Positions 1 through 7,402 of a stretch of 28,674 bases of DNA are shown here, piece after piece. The stretch lies in assembly GCA_964510955.1 (NCBI GenBank), contig CAZEDW010000051.1, forward strand, positions 1-28,674. Direction: 5' to 3'. Each line of letters opens with the position of its first letter. The first letter of the stretch is position 1. The notes under the pieces were generated by a model. The model was given only the letters and a program-made list of their open reading frames with translations. It was not told the origin of the DNA and made no database searches. This DNA comes from JAFLCM01 sp964510955 (GTDB lineage: Bacteria > Planctomycetota > Phycisphaerae > Phycisphaerales > UBA1924). The position numbers and the translations under genes were made by a program.

Positions 1-141
1 CAGCCCACGGCCGGCGCCGCCGCCCCGACCGCGCCGACGCCCACGCTGTTCGGCGACGCGACGCCCGACGCCGGCGCCGGCAAGGGCCGCAAGCTGGTGC
101 TCCGTAAGGTCCTCAAGAAGGTGCCCAAGCGCAAGGCGTAG
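1..141 (+). CDS. C-terminal end of an unidentified protein (partial)
   Basis: An open frame runs from the first base to a TAG at 139-141 and gives 46 residues. The visible part is an Ala/Pro/Thr-rich linker followed by a strongly basic tail (KLVLRKVLKKVPKRKA). Such a tail is common in proteins that bind nucleic acid or ribosomes, but nothing here names the family. The gene starts outside the window. It converges on the ABC ATPase gene, whose stop lies only 6 nt away, leaving no room for a separate terminator. The frame assignment is supported by the ordered linker-plus-basic-tail composition and the well-placed stop; the function is unknown. Confidence 0.6.
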   Translation, partial: QPTAGAAAPTAPTPTLFGDATPDAGAGKGRKLVLRKVLKKVPKRKA

Positions 142-147
142 CCCCAC

Positions 148-1065
148 TCACCCCGGCGAAACGTCCGCCGCCTCGCTCCGCGTCGTCGCAACGCTCGGCG
201 TCATCCCCAGCAGCGTCTCCACCGGCCCGCCCAGCAGATCCTCGGCGTAGTTCGTGCTCGCCTTGCGCCGCGTGATCGGCCCCTCGGCGTCGCCGCGCAG
301 GAACTGGCGGATCAACTGCTCGCTCTCGGGCCGCTTCTCGGATTCCTCAGGCGGCAGCTTCCGCAGCGCATCGAACCACTCCCGCGTCTCGCACTTCAAC
401 AGCTTGCCCTTATCGAGCATGGCCATGCGGTCCGCGATGGTGAACGCCGAGTCCATCTCGTGCGTCACCACCACGCTGGTCACATAGAGCTTCTTGGACA
501 GGTCCATGATGAGCCGGTCGATCTCGGCGCTGGTCACCGGGTCCAGCCCCGCCGACGGCTCGTCGTAGAACAGGATCCGCGGGTCCAGCGCCAGGGCCCG
601 CGCCAGGCCGGCCCGCTTCTTCATCCCGCCGGAGATCTGCGCCGGGTACTTGTCGGCGTGCTCGCGCAGCCCCACCTGCTCGAGCTTGATCTTCACCATC
701 GTCGAGATGATCTCCGGGTCCAGCGGCGTGTGCTCCTGCAGGGGCAGCGCCACGTTCTCGGCGATGGTCATGCTGTTGAACAGTGCCCCGGACTGGAACA
801 GGATCCCGAACTTGGTCCGGATCCCGTTCAGCTCGTCCTCGTCGATCCCCACGATGTTGCGCCCGAACAGCTCGATCGACCCCTCGTCGGGCTTGATCGA
901 CCCGATGATGTGCCGCAGCAGCGTGGACTTGCCGCAGCCCGACCCCCCCATCACCACCATGGTCTCGCCGGGCATCACGTCCAGGTTGATGCCGTCGAGC
1001 ACCGCCCGCCCGTCAAAGCGCTTGACGAGGTCGCGGATGCGGATGATGGGTTCTGTGTCGGGCAA
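148..1065 (-). CDS. mlaF: ABC transporter ATP-binding protein, MlaF-like
   Basis: Predicted cytoplasmic ATPase of an MCE/Mla-type ABC transporter, which in the known family moves phospholipids across the envelope. Numbered from TTG 1065 (305 aa), Walker A GGSGCGKST is at 40-48, the Q-loop Gln at 91, the signature ISGGMKKR at 144-151, Walker B ILFYDE at 164-169 and the switch His at 201. The ISGGMKKRAGLARA signature and DEPSAGLDP are typical of MlaF. About 45 residues after the ATPase core form a family-atypical low-complexity tail. The reading frame could also start at TTG 1098, but that lies directly on the U-run of a hairpin; TTG 1065 has a TATCAT box 7 nt upstream and no Shine-Dalgarno, so a leaderless start there is preferred. 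No permease (MlaE) or MCE protein is next to it in the window, so partners must be elsewhere. Confidence 0.9.
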   Translation of the reverse strand: MPDTEPIIRIRDLVKRFDGRAVLDGINLDVMPGETMVVMGGSGCGKSTLLRHIIGSIKPDEGSIELFGRNIVGIDEDELNGIRTKFGILFQSGALFNSMTIAENVALPLQEHTPLDPEIISTMVKIKLEQVGLREHADKYPAQISGGMKKRAGLARALALDPRILFYDEPSAGLDPVTSAEIDRLIMDLSKKLYVTSVVVTHEMDSAFTIADRMAMLDKGKLLKCETREWFDALRKLPPEESEKRPESEQLIRQFLRGDAEGPITRRKASTNYAEDLLGGPVETLLGMTPSVATTRSEAADVSPG

Positions 1066-1072
1066 GGGCGCG

Positions 1073-1078
1073 ATGATA
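1073..1078 (-). promoter_or_regulatory. -10-like box TATCAT before the mlaF-like gene
   Basis: TATCAT matches TATAAT at five of six positions and ends 7 nt before TTG 1065, so transcription would begin at or next to the start codon. No convincing -35 box is visible at 17 nt spacing. This is one of several such boxes in the window. Confidence 0.4.
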
Positions 1079-1096
1079 CCGTGCCGCCCGATCCCC

Positions 1097-1154
1097 AAAA
1101 AACGCAGAAGCCGCCGGGGCGTGAGAGGACGAACACGCCGCGGACGGCTTCTGC
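1097..1154 (-). terminator. strong intrinsic terminator, orphan, just upstream of the mlaF-like gene
   Basis: The arms 1104-1113 and 1145-1154 are a perfect 10-bp inverted repeat. Inside them, 1114-1116 pairs with 1141-1143 and 1118-1123 pairs with 1134-1139, leaving a 10-nt loop, one mismatch and one bulge. Read on the minus strand the stem is followed by G and six T (1102-1097), the classical layout. No minus-strand gene lies upstream (to the right) for at least 5 kb, so it may end a small RNA, block antisense transcription from the decarboxylase side, or insulate the mlaF promoter. Confidence 0.7.
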
Positions 1155-1433
1155 CGCACTGAAGAAGAGTCGCCGGTTCGGAACGAAAAACCGATACCGG
1201 TTTGGAACTTGGCGGAGGTCGTAGCTGTGCTCCGCGGTTCCCCTCCGATCAGGGGCGAGCAGCCAGCGCGGACGGACCCATTGCTGGGCGGCGGGGCCGG
1301 GCCGATTACGGGGCTCCACATGAGACCCCAAGACCCTGAACTCACCCTGCACATCGGTCTGCGGTGGACTGACTCTTCCCGCATTCTTATTCGCATTCCA
1401 CGCCGGGCGGTTGCACACCGCTACGCTGGGCGC
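1155..1433. other. intergenic region rich in hairpins, no gene recognised
   Basis: Between the mlaF-like gene and the decarboxylase I see no protein-like reading frame. The stretch holds consecutive small inverted repeats: 1188-1203 (six-bp stem, with T-run on the minus strand), 1212-1235 (GCGGAG/CTCCGC), 1240-1255 (CCCCT/AGGGG), 1263-1287 (CCAGC/GCTGG) and 1310-1329 (seven-bp stem with a bulged A). A chain of hairpins ending, on the minus strand, in two terminator-like structures could be a structured RNA. No known RNA family was recognised. Confidence 0.35.
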
Positions 1434-2939
1434 ATGGACACGCAGTCGCCGCTCTCCCCGCCGCACATGTCCCCGGAGCAGTTCCGCCGGGCCGCCCACG
1501 ACATGGTGGAGTGGATCATCAACTACCACGAGCACACGGTGCATGAGGCGCGGGTGCATCCGGGGGCGGCACTGGCGCCCGGCGACGTGCTCCGCTCGAT
1601 GCCGGCGCACCCGCCGGAAACGGGCGAGCCCTGGGCCGACATCGCCCGCGACATCGACCGCGTCGTGATGCCGGGCATGACCCACTGGCAAGCCCCGGGC
1701 TTCCACGCGTTTTTCCCCTCGGCCCACTCCTACCCGGCCCTGCTGGGAGAGATGCTCTGCGCCTCGCTCGGGGCCGTCGGGTTCCTGTGGTCCGGCTGCC
1801 CCGCCATGACCGAGGTCGAGACCCGCGTGCTCGACTGGCTGGGCGAGTTGATCGGCCTGCCCCCCGCCTTTCTCGATGAAGCCTCGGGCCACAAGGGCGG
1901 CGGCGTCATCCAGGGCACCGCCAGCGAAGCGGTGCTGGTGGCCATGCTCGCCGCGCGGGCGCGGTGCCACGACGCACCGTCCTCGGTGCGTCGTGCCCCT
2001 CCCGGGGGGAGAGGCCCCCTCACCGCCTACGCCTCCACCCAGGCTCACTCTTCGGTCATCAAGGCCGCGATGGTGTGCGGCGTCGGGCGCGAAAACGTCC
2101 GCCTCATCGAGGTTGACGACTCGCTGGCGATGCGCCCGGACGCGCTGGCCGCCGCGATCGCCGCCGACCGCGCCGACGGACGCCGCCCATTCTTCGTCTG
2201 CGCCACCGTCGGCACCACCTCCACCACCGCCATCGATCCGCTCCGCCCCATCGGCGACATCGCACGCCGAGACAACCTCTGGCTGCACTGCGACGCGGCG
2301 TACGCCGGCGCCGCCATGGTGTGCCCCGAGTTCCGCTGGATGATCGACGGCGTCGAGCTGTGCGACTCGTTCAACTTCAACCCCCACAAGGGGCTCCTCA
2401 CCACCTTCGATTGCTCAACAATGTGGGTCCGCGACCGGCGCCCCCTCATCGACGCCATGTCGATCACCCCCGAGTACCTTCGTAATAAGGCAAGTGAGAG
2501 CGGGGCCGTGATCGATTACCGCGACTGGCAGGTGCCTTTGGGCCGGCGCTTCCGCGCCCTGAAACTCTGGTTCGTGCTGCGCCACTACGGGGCCGAGGGT
2601 CTGCGGGCTCACATCCGCGAGCACGTTCGCCTCGCCGCGCTGCTGGAGCAGTTGATCCGCGACGACCCGCAACAGCGATTCGAGGTCGTCACGCCCCGCG
2701 TGCTTGGGCTGGTGTGCCTGCGCCGCAACGCCCCGCCCGGCCCTGAAGCCGACGCCGCCACCCGGCGCGTGCTGGAGCGCATCAACTCCGCCGGACGCGC
2801 CTTCCTGACCCACAGCGTGATCCCGCTGTCTTCCGGCCGCGGCAACGGATATGTCATCCGGGTCTCCATCGGCGCCTACCACACGCGCGAAGAACACATC
2901 CGCGGGCTGTGGGACGCTCTCGGGGCGGCGGCGAACTAG
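1434..2939 (+). CDS. PLP-dependent aromatic-L-amino-acid decarboxylase family protein
   Basis: 501-residue member of the group II pyridoxal-phosphate decarboxylases (aromatic amino acid/tyrosine/histidine-type), cytoplasmic, removing the carboxyl group of an amino acid to give an amine. Seen directly: the N-terminal MVEWIINYH segment, the substrate-side motif HWQAPGFHAFFP, the DAAYAGAA strand with the cofactor-binding Asp, and NFNPHKG with the Schiff-base lysine at residue 319. Length fits the family (about 480). ATG 1434 is chosen because the frame becomes protein-like there and a TACGCT box lies 6 nt upstream; the open frame extends back to 1209 but reads as low-complexity sequence. A loop near residues 179-195 is longer than usual and is encoded by a DNA palindrome (see 1968-1995). 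Substrate cannot be deduced; the gene stands alone, without a transporter or amine pathway nearby. Confidence 0.93.
   Translation: MDTQSPLSPPHMSPEQFRRAAHDMVEWIINYHEHTVHEARVHPGAALAPGDVLRSMPAHPPETGEPWADIARDIDRVVMPGMTHWQAPGFHAFFPSAHSYPALLGEMLCASLGAVGFLWSGCPAMTEVETRVLDWLGELIGLPPAFLDEASGHKGGGVIQGTASEAVLVAMLAARARCHDAPSSVRRAPPGGRGPLTAYASTQAHSSVIKAAMVCGVGRENVRLIEVDDSLAMRPDALAAAIAADRADGRRPFFVCATVGTTSTTAIDPLRPIGDIARRDNLWLHCDAAYAGAAMVCPEFRWMIDGVELCDSFNFNPHKGLLTTFDCSTMWVRDRRPLIDAMSITPEYLRNKASESGAVIDYRDWQVPLGRRFRALKLWFVLRHYGAEGLRAHIREHVRLAALLEQLIRDDPQQRFEVVTPRVLGLVCLRRNAPPGPEADAATRRVLERINSAGRAFLTHSVIPLSSGRGNGYVIRVSIGAYHTREEHIRGLWDALGAAAN
1968..1995. repeat. perfect 12-bp inverted repeat inside the decarboxylase gene
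   Basis: CACGACGCACCG (1968-1979), four-base spacer TCCT, then CGGTGCGTCGTG (1984-1995). It encodes a surface-loop segment (HDAPSSVRR) where family members have a shorter link, so it looks like a palindromic element inserted in frame and tolerated. Confidence 0.6.
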
Positions 2940-2990
2940 CCGATTGAACCCCCCGACCGCCCCCGCGTACTACTGTTGGGTGTCTGGGAA

Positions 2991-3023
2991 ACGGCCCCCA
3001 GCTCCGGGTGGGCCGGGGGCCGT
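2991..3023 (+). other. hairpin in the 5' leader of the exported TPR-like protein gene
   Basis: ACGGCCCCC (2991-2999) pairs perfectly with GGGGGCCGT (3015-3023) around a 15-nt loop. There is no T-run, so it is not a classical terminator. It lies between the decarboxylase stop (2939) and the ATG at 3047 and could be a leader structure, or a Rho-independent of U-run type end for the decarboxylase mRNA. Confidence 0.4.
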
Positions 3024-3046
3024 GCCAGACCAGGAGAGCCCGGGAT

Positions 3047-4903
3047 ATGCCCACGCCGACCACTTGCGGAGTTTCCAGGATCACGCTCGGCACCCTCACG
3101 CTCGCGGCGTTGTGCGCCGCTGGCCCCGCCGCCAGCGCCCAAAACGCCCTGGGCAGCGGCAACGCCCTCGACGCCAACCTGCGCCAGGGTTCCAACAAGC
3201 GCAACGACCCCGGGCGCGACATCAAGCAGGAGCTCGCCTTCCGCAACGCCATCGTCACCGGCAACGCCGGCGCGGGCCTCTCGTTCCGCGGCGACGTGGG
3301 CTACAAGGCCAGCGACGACTTCCGGACCTCGGTCGGCAGCAACGACATCTACAACTTCCAGCGCGACTCGGCCTACTCCGGCCTGGCCACACTCAACATC
3401 CGCGGCATCTCGTCGGTCCAGAACCAGCTCAACTACTCCACGGCCGGCCAGACCGACCGCGGCCTCACCGGCTCGCTCATCGTCAACCGGTCCGGCACCG
3501 GCGCTTCGGGCGCCGACGTTTCAGACAACCGGCTCCAGAGTTCAAGGGTCGATCCCTACGACCGCGTCGGCGGCGCGCTCCGCGCCCCGAGCGTCGGCCT
3601 GGTCCGTGAGTCGGACCGCCCCGACGTGATCGCCGTCCGCACCGTCGGCGAGGCCACCGACCAGCCCAGCGGCCCGCGCATGTTCATGATCGCCTCGGGC
3701 CTTCAGGGCGTCCGGAACCTGAGCGAGGACAACTCGGCGTTCAGCTACCGCCCCACCCCCGTCACCGGCTACCGCACGCCGGACCAGGTCGCCAAGGAAG
3801 AGACCAAAAAGCTCAGCGAGATCGAGGCCAACCGTCAGGGCCCGGCCACGCCGAGCTACGTGTCCCCGTTTGAGGCGTTCAGCAAGCAACTCCGCGACAG
3901 CGGCGGTCGCATCGATTCAAGCGTGCCGGGCCTGAGCCGCCCCACCGAGCTGACCGAGCAGCAGCGTCAGCAGGCGGGGCTTCCCGCCAAGCCCACCGAG
4001 CAGACACCCGGCGCCGCCGAGGGAGGAGACTCCAAGACCGCCGGCGACGCGTTCGATCAGCGCATGGACAAGCTCCGTGATCTGCTCAAGGAAGATCGCG
4101 ACAAGCCCAAGGACACTTCCAACATCAAGGGGCTCAAGATCCCCGGCATGGAAACCGCCACGCCCGCCAAACCAGAAGCGGCGACCGGGGGCGCGACGGG
4201 AGGCGCCACCGGCGGCGCCGCCAAGCCCAACCCCCTGCTCGACCCGGCGAGCAGCGAGTTCGACAAGACCAAGCGCATCCGCGAGACGCTCGAGCAGGCC
4301 CGCGAGTTGCTCAGCAAGTTCGAAGGCATCAAGACCCTCGCCCCCGAGGTCCCGGACAGCTCGGCGTTCGGTGAGCACATGGCCAAAGGTCAGGAGCTGC
4401 TCCAGGCCGGCCGCTGGTTCGACGCCGAGGAGCGCTTCAGCGCCGCGCTCGCGATGCACCCCGGCGATCCCCTGGCCGCCGCAGGCCGCGTCAACGCGCA
4501 GGTCGCCGCCGGGATGTTCCTCTCCGCCGCGCTCAACCTCCGCAACACCTACCGCGCCTACCCCGAGCTCATCGCGGCCAGGTTCGACCCCAACCTCCTT
4601 CCCCGGGCCGAGCGCCTCGATATCATCCGCGCCCAGCTCCGCCAGCGTGCCGAGCGCAACACCCTGATCGGGCGCGACGCCGGCCTCTTGCTGGCGTACC
4701 TGGGGCGGCAGACCGGCAGCCAGCAGGACATCGCCGACGGCCTGTCGATCATGGCCCGCGTGAACGACGCCATGAACATCGACGCCGATCCGCTCGAAGC
4801 GGCGCTCAAGGGTGCCTGGACCGCCGCGCCGATCACCCCGCCGGCAGAAGCGCCGGCCCAGCCCGCCCAGCCCACCAAGCCCGATGCCCCGGGCGCGCCG
4901 TAA
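3047..4903 (+). CDS. exported Ala/Pro-rich protein with a C-terminal TPR-like region, function unknown
   Basis: 618-residue protein with an N-terminal signal peptide (hydrophobic stretch ITLGTLTLAALCAAGPAASA, likely cleaved before QNALG). The first 250 residues are Asn/Gly/Ser-rich and beta-like. The middle contains charged low-complexity linkers, including a GGATGGATGGAA run near residue 385. From about residue 440 a helical segment with TPR character (GQELLQAGRWFDAEERFSAAL, AAGRVNAQVAAGMFLSAAL) follows; the last 25 residues are Pro/Ala-rich. Start ATG 3047 is supported by AGGAG ten nt upstream and by the signal peptide. Probably periplasmic or surface associated and involved in protein-protein contacts; no enzyme motif seen. 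It is followed after 30 nt by the phosphatase gene, but that gene has its own promoter-like box. I do not recognise a named family. Confidence 0.85.
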   Translation: MPTPTTCGVSRITLGTLTLAALCAAGPAASAQNALGSGNALDANLRQGSNKRNDPGRDIKQELAFRNAIVTGNAGAGLSFRGDVGYKASDDFRTSVGSNDIYNFQRDSAYSGLATLNIRGISSVQNQLNYSTAGQTDRGLTGSLIVNRSGTGASGADVSDNRLQSSRVDPYDRVGGALRAPSVGLVRESDRPDVIAVRTVGEATDQPSGPRMFMIASGLQGVRNLSEDNSAFSYRPTPVTGYRTPDQVAKEETKKLSEIEANRQGPATPSYVSPFEAFSKQLRDSGGRIDSSVPGLSRPTELTEQQRQQAGLPAKPTEQTPGAAEGGDSKTAGDAFDQRMDKLRDLLKEDRDKPKDTSNIKGLKIPGMETATPAKPEAATGGATGGATGGAAKPNPLLDPASSEFDKTKRIRETLEQARELLSKFEGIKTLAPEVPDSSAFGEHMAKGQELLQAGRWFDAEERFSAALAMHPGDPLAAAGRVNAQVAAGMFLSAALNLRNTYRAYPELIAARFDPNLLPRAERLDIIRAQLRQRAERNTLIGRDAGLLLAYLGRQTGSQQDIADGLSIMARVNDAMNIDADPLEAALKGAWTAAPITPPAEAPAQPAQPTKPDAPGAP

Positions 4904-4921
4904 CCAGCGCCACGCGTCAGG

Positions 4922-4927
4922 TAGCAT
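4922..4927 (+). promoter_or_regulatory. -10-like box TAGCAT before the phosphatase gene
   Basis: TAGCAT ends 6 nt before GTG 4934 and no Shine-Dalgarno is present. This is the geometry of a leaderless transcript starting at the GTG. Confidence 0.4.
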
Positions 4928-4933
4928 CACGCC

Positions 4934-5473
4934 GTGAACGCAACCGGCCCGCAACCCACCGGCATCCTGTTCGTGTGCCTCGGCAACATCTGCCGGTCGC
5001 CGCTGGCCGAGGGCATCTTCGTCCACCTCGCGCAGCGGAACAACGCGGCGCATCGGTTCCGCGTCGATTCCTGCGGCACCGGCCACTGGCACGCCGGGGA
5101 ACTCGCCGACCCGCGCTCCCGCGCTGTCGCCAGGCGGCACGGCATCGAGCTCACCCACCGCGCCCGCGTGCTCTCGCCGGACTTTGACTTCCCCGCCACG
5201 ACGCGCGAGCCCCTCGTCGGCGCCGCCGGCGCCGGATTCGACTGGCTCATCGGCATGGACCGCCAGAACTGCCGCAGGCTGCTCGCCCTGGGGGCCGACC
5301 CGGCCCGCGTGCGCTTGCTCCGCTCCTTCGACCCCTCGCTCCGCGGGGCGCCCGAGCACGAGCTCGAACTCCCCGACCCCTACACCGAACCCGACGAGGC
5401 GTTCGACGCGATGTTCAACATGGCCTGGTCAGCCTGCGAAGGCCTGCTGTGGACACTCACCCAGGCGTCATAG
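4934..5473 (+). CDS. low-molecular-weight protein tyrosine phosphatase
   Basis: 179-residue cytoplasmic phosphatase of the LMW-PTP family, which hydrolyses phosphotyrosine (or, in some bacteria, phosphoarginine). The P-loop VCLGNICRS carries the nucleophile Cys15 and Arg21 of CX5R, and the general acid is Asp148 in the PDPY motif, both in the expected places. The insert around residues 85-105 makes it somewhat longer than the usual 150-160. GTG 4934 is the only start that keeps the N-terminal strand before the P-loop; a TAGCAT box sits 6 nt upstream. In other bacteria these enzymes partner with BY-kinases controlling exopolysaccharide; no such kinase is in this window, so the substrate is open. 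Confidence 0.93.
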   Translation: MNATGPQPTGILFVCLGNICRSPLAEGIFVHLAQRNNAAHRFRVDSCGTGHWHAGELADPRSRAVARRHGIELTHRARVLSPDFDFPATTREPLVGAAGAGFDWLIGMDRQNCRRLLALGADPARVRLLRSFDPSLRGAPEHELELPDPYTEPDEAFDAMFNMAWSACEGLLWTLTQAS

Positions 5474-5673
5474 CTTCGCGCAACCAGCCGCACGACGCGG
5501 CGCCCGCGATCGGGCAGCACCACGCAACAGCGCATCATCCTGCGCGGCGACTTGTCATCGAGCACGCTTGTTTGAGGCCAGCACGCGCCGCCCGGTACCG
5601 ATCGCGCCGCGAGCGCACGCCGATCACACGCGAGTGTCGCCAAGACGACTCACCGCTTCGATCAGCAAGCCTT

Positions 5674-5715
5674 AAAAAACGAAAAACCCACCATACCGGG
5701 GGAAGTACGGTGGGT
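5674..5715 (-). terminator. intrinsic terminator on the minus strand, orphan
   Basis: CCCACCATAC (5687-5696) pairs with GTACGGTGGG (5705-5714) with one mismatch and an 8-nt loop; on the minus strand it is followed by TTTTTCGTTTTTT (5686-5674). On the plus strand the stem is followed by purines, so it cannot end the phosphatase transcript. No minus-strand gene precedes it within 1.7 kb. Confidence 0.7.
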
Positions 5716-5740
5716 AGGAGGGAAGAAACACGTCACCTGA

Positions 5741-5749
5741 AGTATATCA
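5741..5749 (-). promoter_or_regulatory. extended -10 promoter motif TGATATACT (minus strand)
   Basis: The minus strand reads TGATATACT, a TGn extension plus TATACT (five of six matches to TATAAT). It points towards the terminator at 5715-5674, which would give a transcript of only about 60 nt. No -35 box is evident. Confidence 0.35.
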
Positions 5750-6059
5750 TCAATCAAGCCGTTGGGGGAAAAATTCCGTGAGACACGCGCCGGTAAAGGT
5801 CCGCCCATGCCGGCTTGGTGCCTCAAATACCGCGTTTTCGAGGGTTTGGAAACACCCGATAACCTGCGATTTTTTTGCACTCCACCTGATTCCACTTCGT
5901 CAGAAGCCGTCCCCCCTGAGTCTGTTTGCAATACGTTTGGATACAAGCCGCGGGCGTCGCCGGGAACGATTGTGGGTGGCGGGCGTCCACGCAGGGGCCG
6001 CCGCCCCCGCGGTCAAAGTCTTGCAAGCTCCACGGCTACCCTGCGAATCGACAGCCGCG

Positions 6060-7388
6060 ATGAAAAAGTCCAATCCAACCTCCCGCCCGTGGCTCGACCG
6101 GGCCCGCATCGCCGCGGCGGCGGTGGCTCTGATCCGCGGCACGCCCGCCCCCGCTCAGGATCAGCCCGGGGTGTACGAACCGCCCGCCCCGCCGCCGACG
6201 GAGCAGCCCACCAAGCGCGCCCAGCCGCTCCCGCCCGCGCCCGGAGACAGGGTGTTGCTGGTCTTCGCCGACGGGCGCCGCGTCGAGGCGGTGTTCGTGC
6301 GCGACGAGCCGGCGCACGTCGTGGTGCGGATCGCCAAGGTCGAGACGCCCGTCGAGCGGACGATGCTCTCGGCGGTGATCGTGCAGGATTCACCCATCGC
6401 CGAGTTCCGCCGGTTGCGGGCCGCCATCAAGGACACCGACGCCGAGCGGCGCATCGACCTGGCCCTGTGGGCGCGCGACCACCAGTTGTACGAGGCCGCC
6501 CGCGACGAGGTCGGCGCGGTCCTGAAGCTCGAGCCGCAGAACGCCGATGCCCGCCGCCTCGCCGGCGAGCTCGAGCAGTTGATCGCGCTGCGCGACCGCG
6601 CCGGCAGCGACCAGGTGAAGGGCGGGCCCGACGCGGAACCCGGCGAACACCGCGAGCCCCCGCGCCGGCCCGTCGCCGGGACGTTCCCGCTCCTCACCGC
6701 CGAGCAGATCAACCTGCTGCGGGTGTACGAGATCGACCTGAAGAACCCGCCCAAGCTCTCCATCGCGCGCGAAACCATCGACAAGCTCTTCACGCGTTAC
6801 GCCGACAACCCCCTGGTCCCCTCCTCGCGCGAGGGGCGCGAGGCGTTCCGGGCGCTGCCCCCAGAGCAGGTTCTCGAGGTGATGTACCGCGCCCGCGCCC
6901 GCGACCTCTACCCCGAGGTCAGGGTGCTCGACAACCCCGCCTCGTTCAAGTTCTTCCGCGACAAGGTGAACACCACCTGGCTGGTGACCCGCTGCGCCAG
7001 CACGGCGTGCCACGGCGGCTCCGACGCCGGCCCGCTCCTGCTCTACAACCGCCGCCCCACCAGCGACGCCTGCGTCTACACCAACTTCCTCATCCTCGAC
7101 CGTTCCAAAACCAGCGCCGGCAAGCCGCTCATCGACTGGTCGGAACCCGAGAAGAGCCCCCTGCTGCTGCTGGCGCTCCCGCCCGACGATTCGCCGATCC
7201 CGCACCCGAAGGTCAAGGGCTGGGCCCCCGCCTTCAGGACGCGCGACGACCGGCGCTTCCAGGAAGCGATCGAGTGGATGAAGATGATGTACCGCCCGCG
7301 CCCGGAGTACCCGGTGAGCTACACGCCCCCGGCCTCGGGGTCCCAGGCCGCGCCGGGCCCCGCCGGCCCCGCCCCCGGCCCGCGCTGA
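6060..7388 (+). CDS. exported protein with a CX4CH motif, function unknown
   Basis: 442-residue protein starting MKKSNPTSRPW with an Ala-rich hydrophobic stretch ending APAQ, consistent with a short signal peptide. A Pro-rich linker is followed by a small beta-type segment (GDRVLLVFADGRRVEAVFV, about 60-90), a helical region with TPR character (to about 180), and a C-terminal domain (about 210-420) that contains RCASTACHGG near residue 318. CX4CH resembles a widened c-type haem motif (CX2CH), but a structural Cys pair is equally possible, and no distal Met or His can be assigned. The C terminus is a Pro/Gly/Ala tail. ATG 6060 is chosen for the signal peptide; no Shine-Dalgarno is present. It converges on the antiporter gene with 14 nt between stops. 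Confidence 0.85.
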   Translation: MKKSNPTSRPWLDRARIAAAAVALIRGTPAPAQDQPGVYEPPAPPPTEQPTKRAQPLPPAPGDRVLLVFADGRRVEAVFVRDEPAHVVVRIAKVETPVERTMLSAVIVQDSPIAEFRRLRAAIKDTDAERRIDLALWARDHQLYEAARDEVGAVLKLEPQNADARRLAGELEQLIALRDRAGSDQVKGGPDAEPGEHREPPRRPVAGTFPLLTAEQINLLRVYEIDLKNPPKLSIARETIDKLFTRYADNPLVPSSREGREAFRALPPEQVLEVMYRARARDLYPEVRVLDNPASFKFFRDKVNTTWLVTRCASTACHGGSDAGPLLLYNRRPTSDACVYTNFLILDRSKTSAGKPLIDWSEPEKSPLLLLALPPDDSPIPHPKVKGWAPAFRTRDDRRFQEAIEWMKMMYRPRPEYPVSYTPPASGSQAAPGPAGPAPGPR

Positions 7389-7402
7389 GGCGGCCCGGCC
7401 GG

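Larger units (their letters stand above)
5474..6059. other. 586-nt intergenic region without a recognised gene
   Basis: Reading frames in this stretch are not protein-like, although the downstream gene's frame stays open back to 5778. The region is clearly more AT-rich than its surroundings, especially 5670-5780 and 5840-5945. It holds a minus-strand terminator (5674-5715), a minus-strand extended -10 motif (5741-5749) and oligo-T/A tracts (5871-5877). It probably contains promoter(s) for the downstream exported protein and possibly a short RNA on the minus strand. Confidence 0.4.

Noticed and set aside
1225..1290. Partial likeness (GCTCCGCGGTT, GGACGGACC) to 6S RNA
   Set aside because: The pieces do not assemble into a long stem with a central bubble, and part of the match is on the opposite strand; treated as chance.
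975..2387. Minus-strand open frame opposite the decarboxylase
   Set aside because: Shadow frame, runs through the terminator hairpin and into the mlaF-like gene in a different frame.
2991..3023. Hairpin 2991-3023 as intrinsic terminator of the decarboxylase
   Set aside because: No T-run follows the stem, so I list it only as a leader structure.
4190..4225. GGATGGATGG-coding repeat as a collagen-like or phase-variable tract
   Set aside because: Only about three imperfect copies in a linker; no homopolymer or exact tandem unit that would slip.
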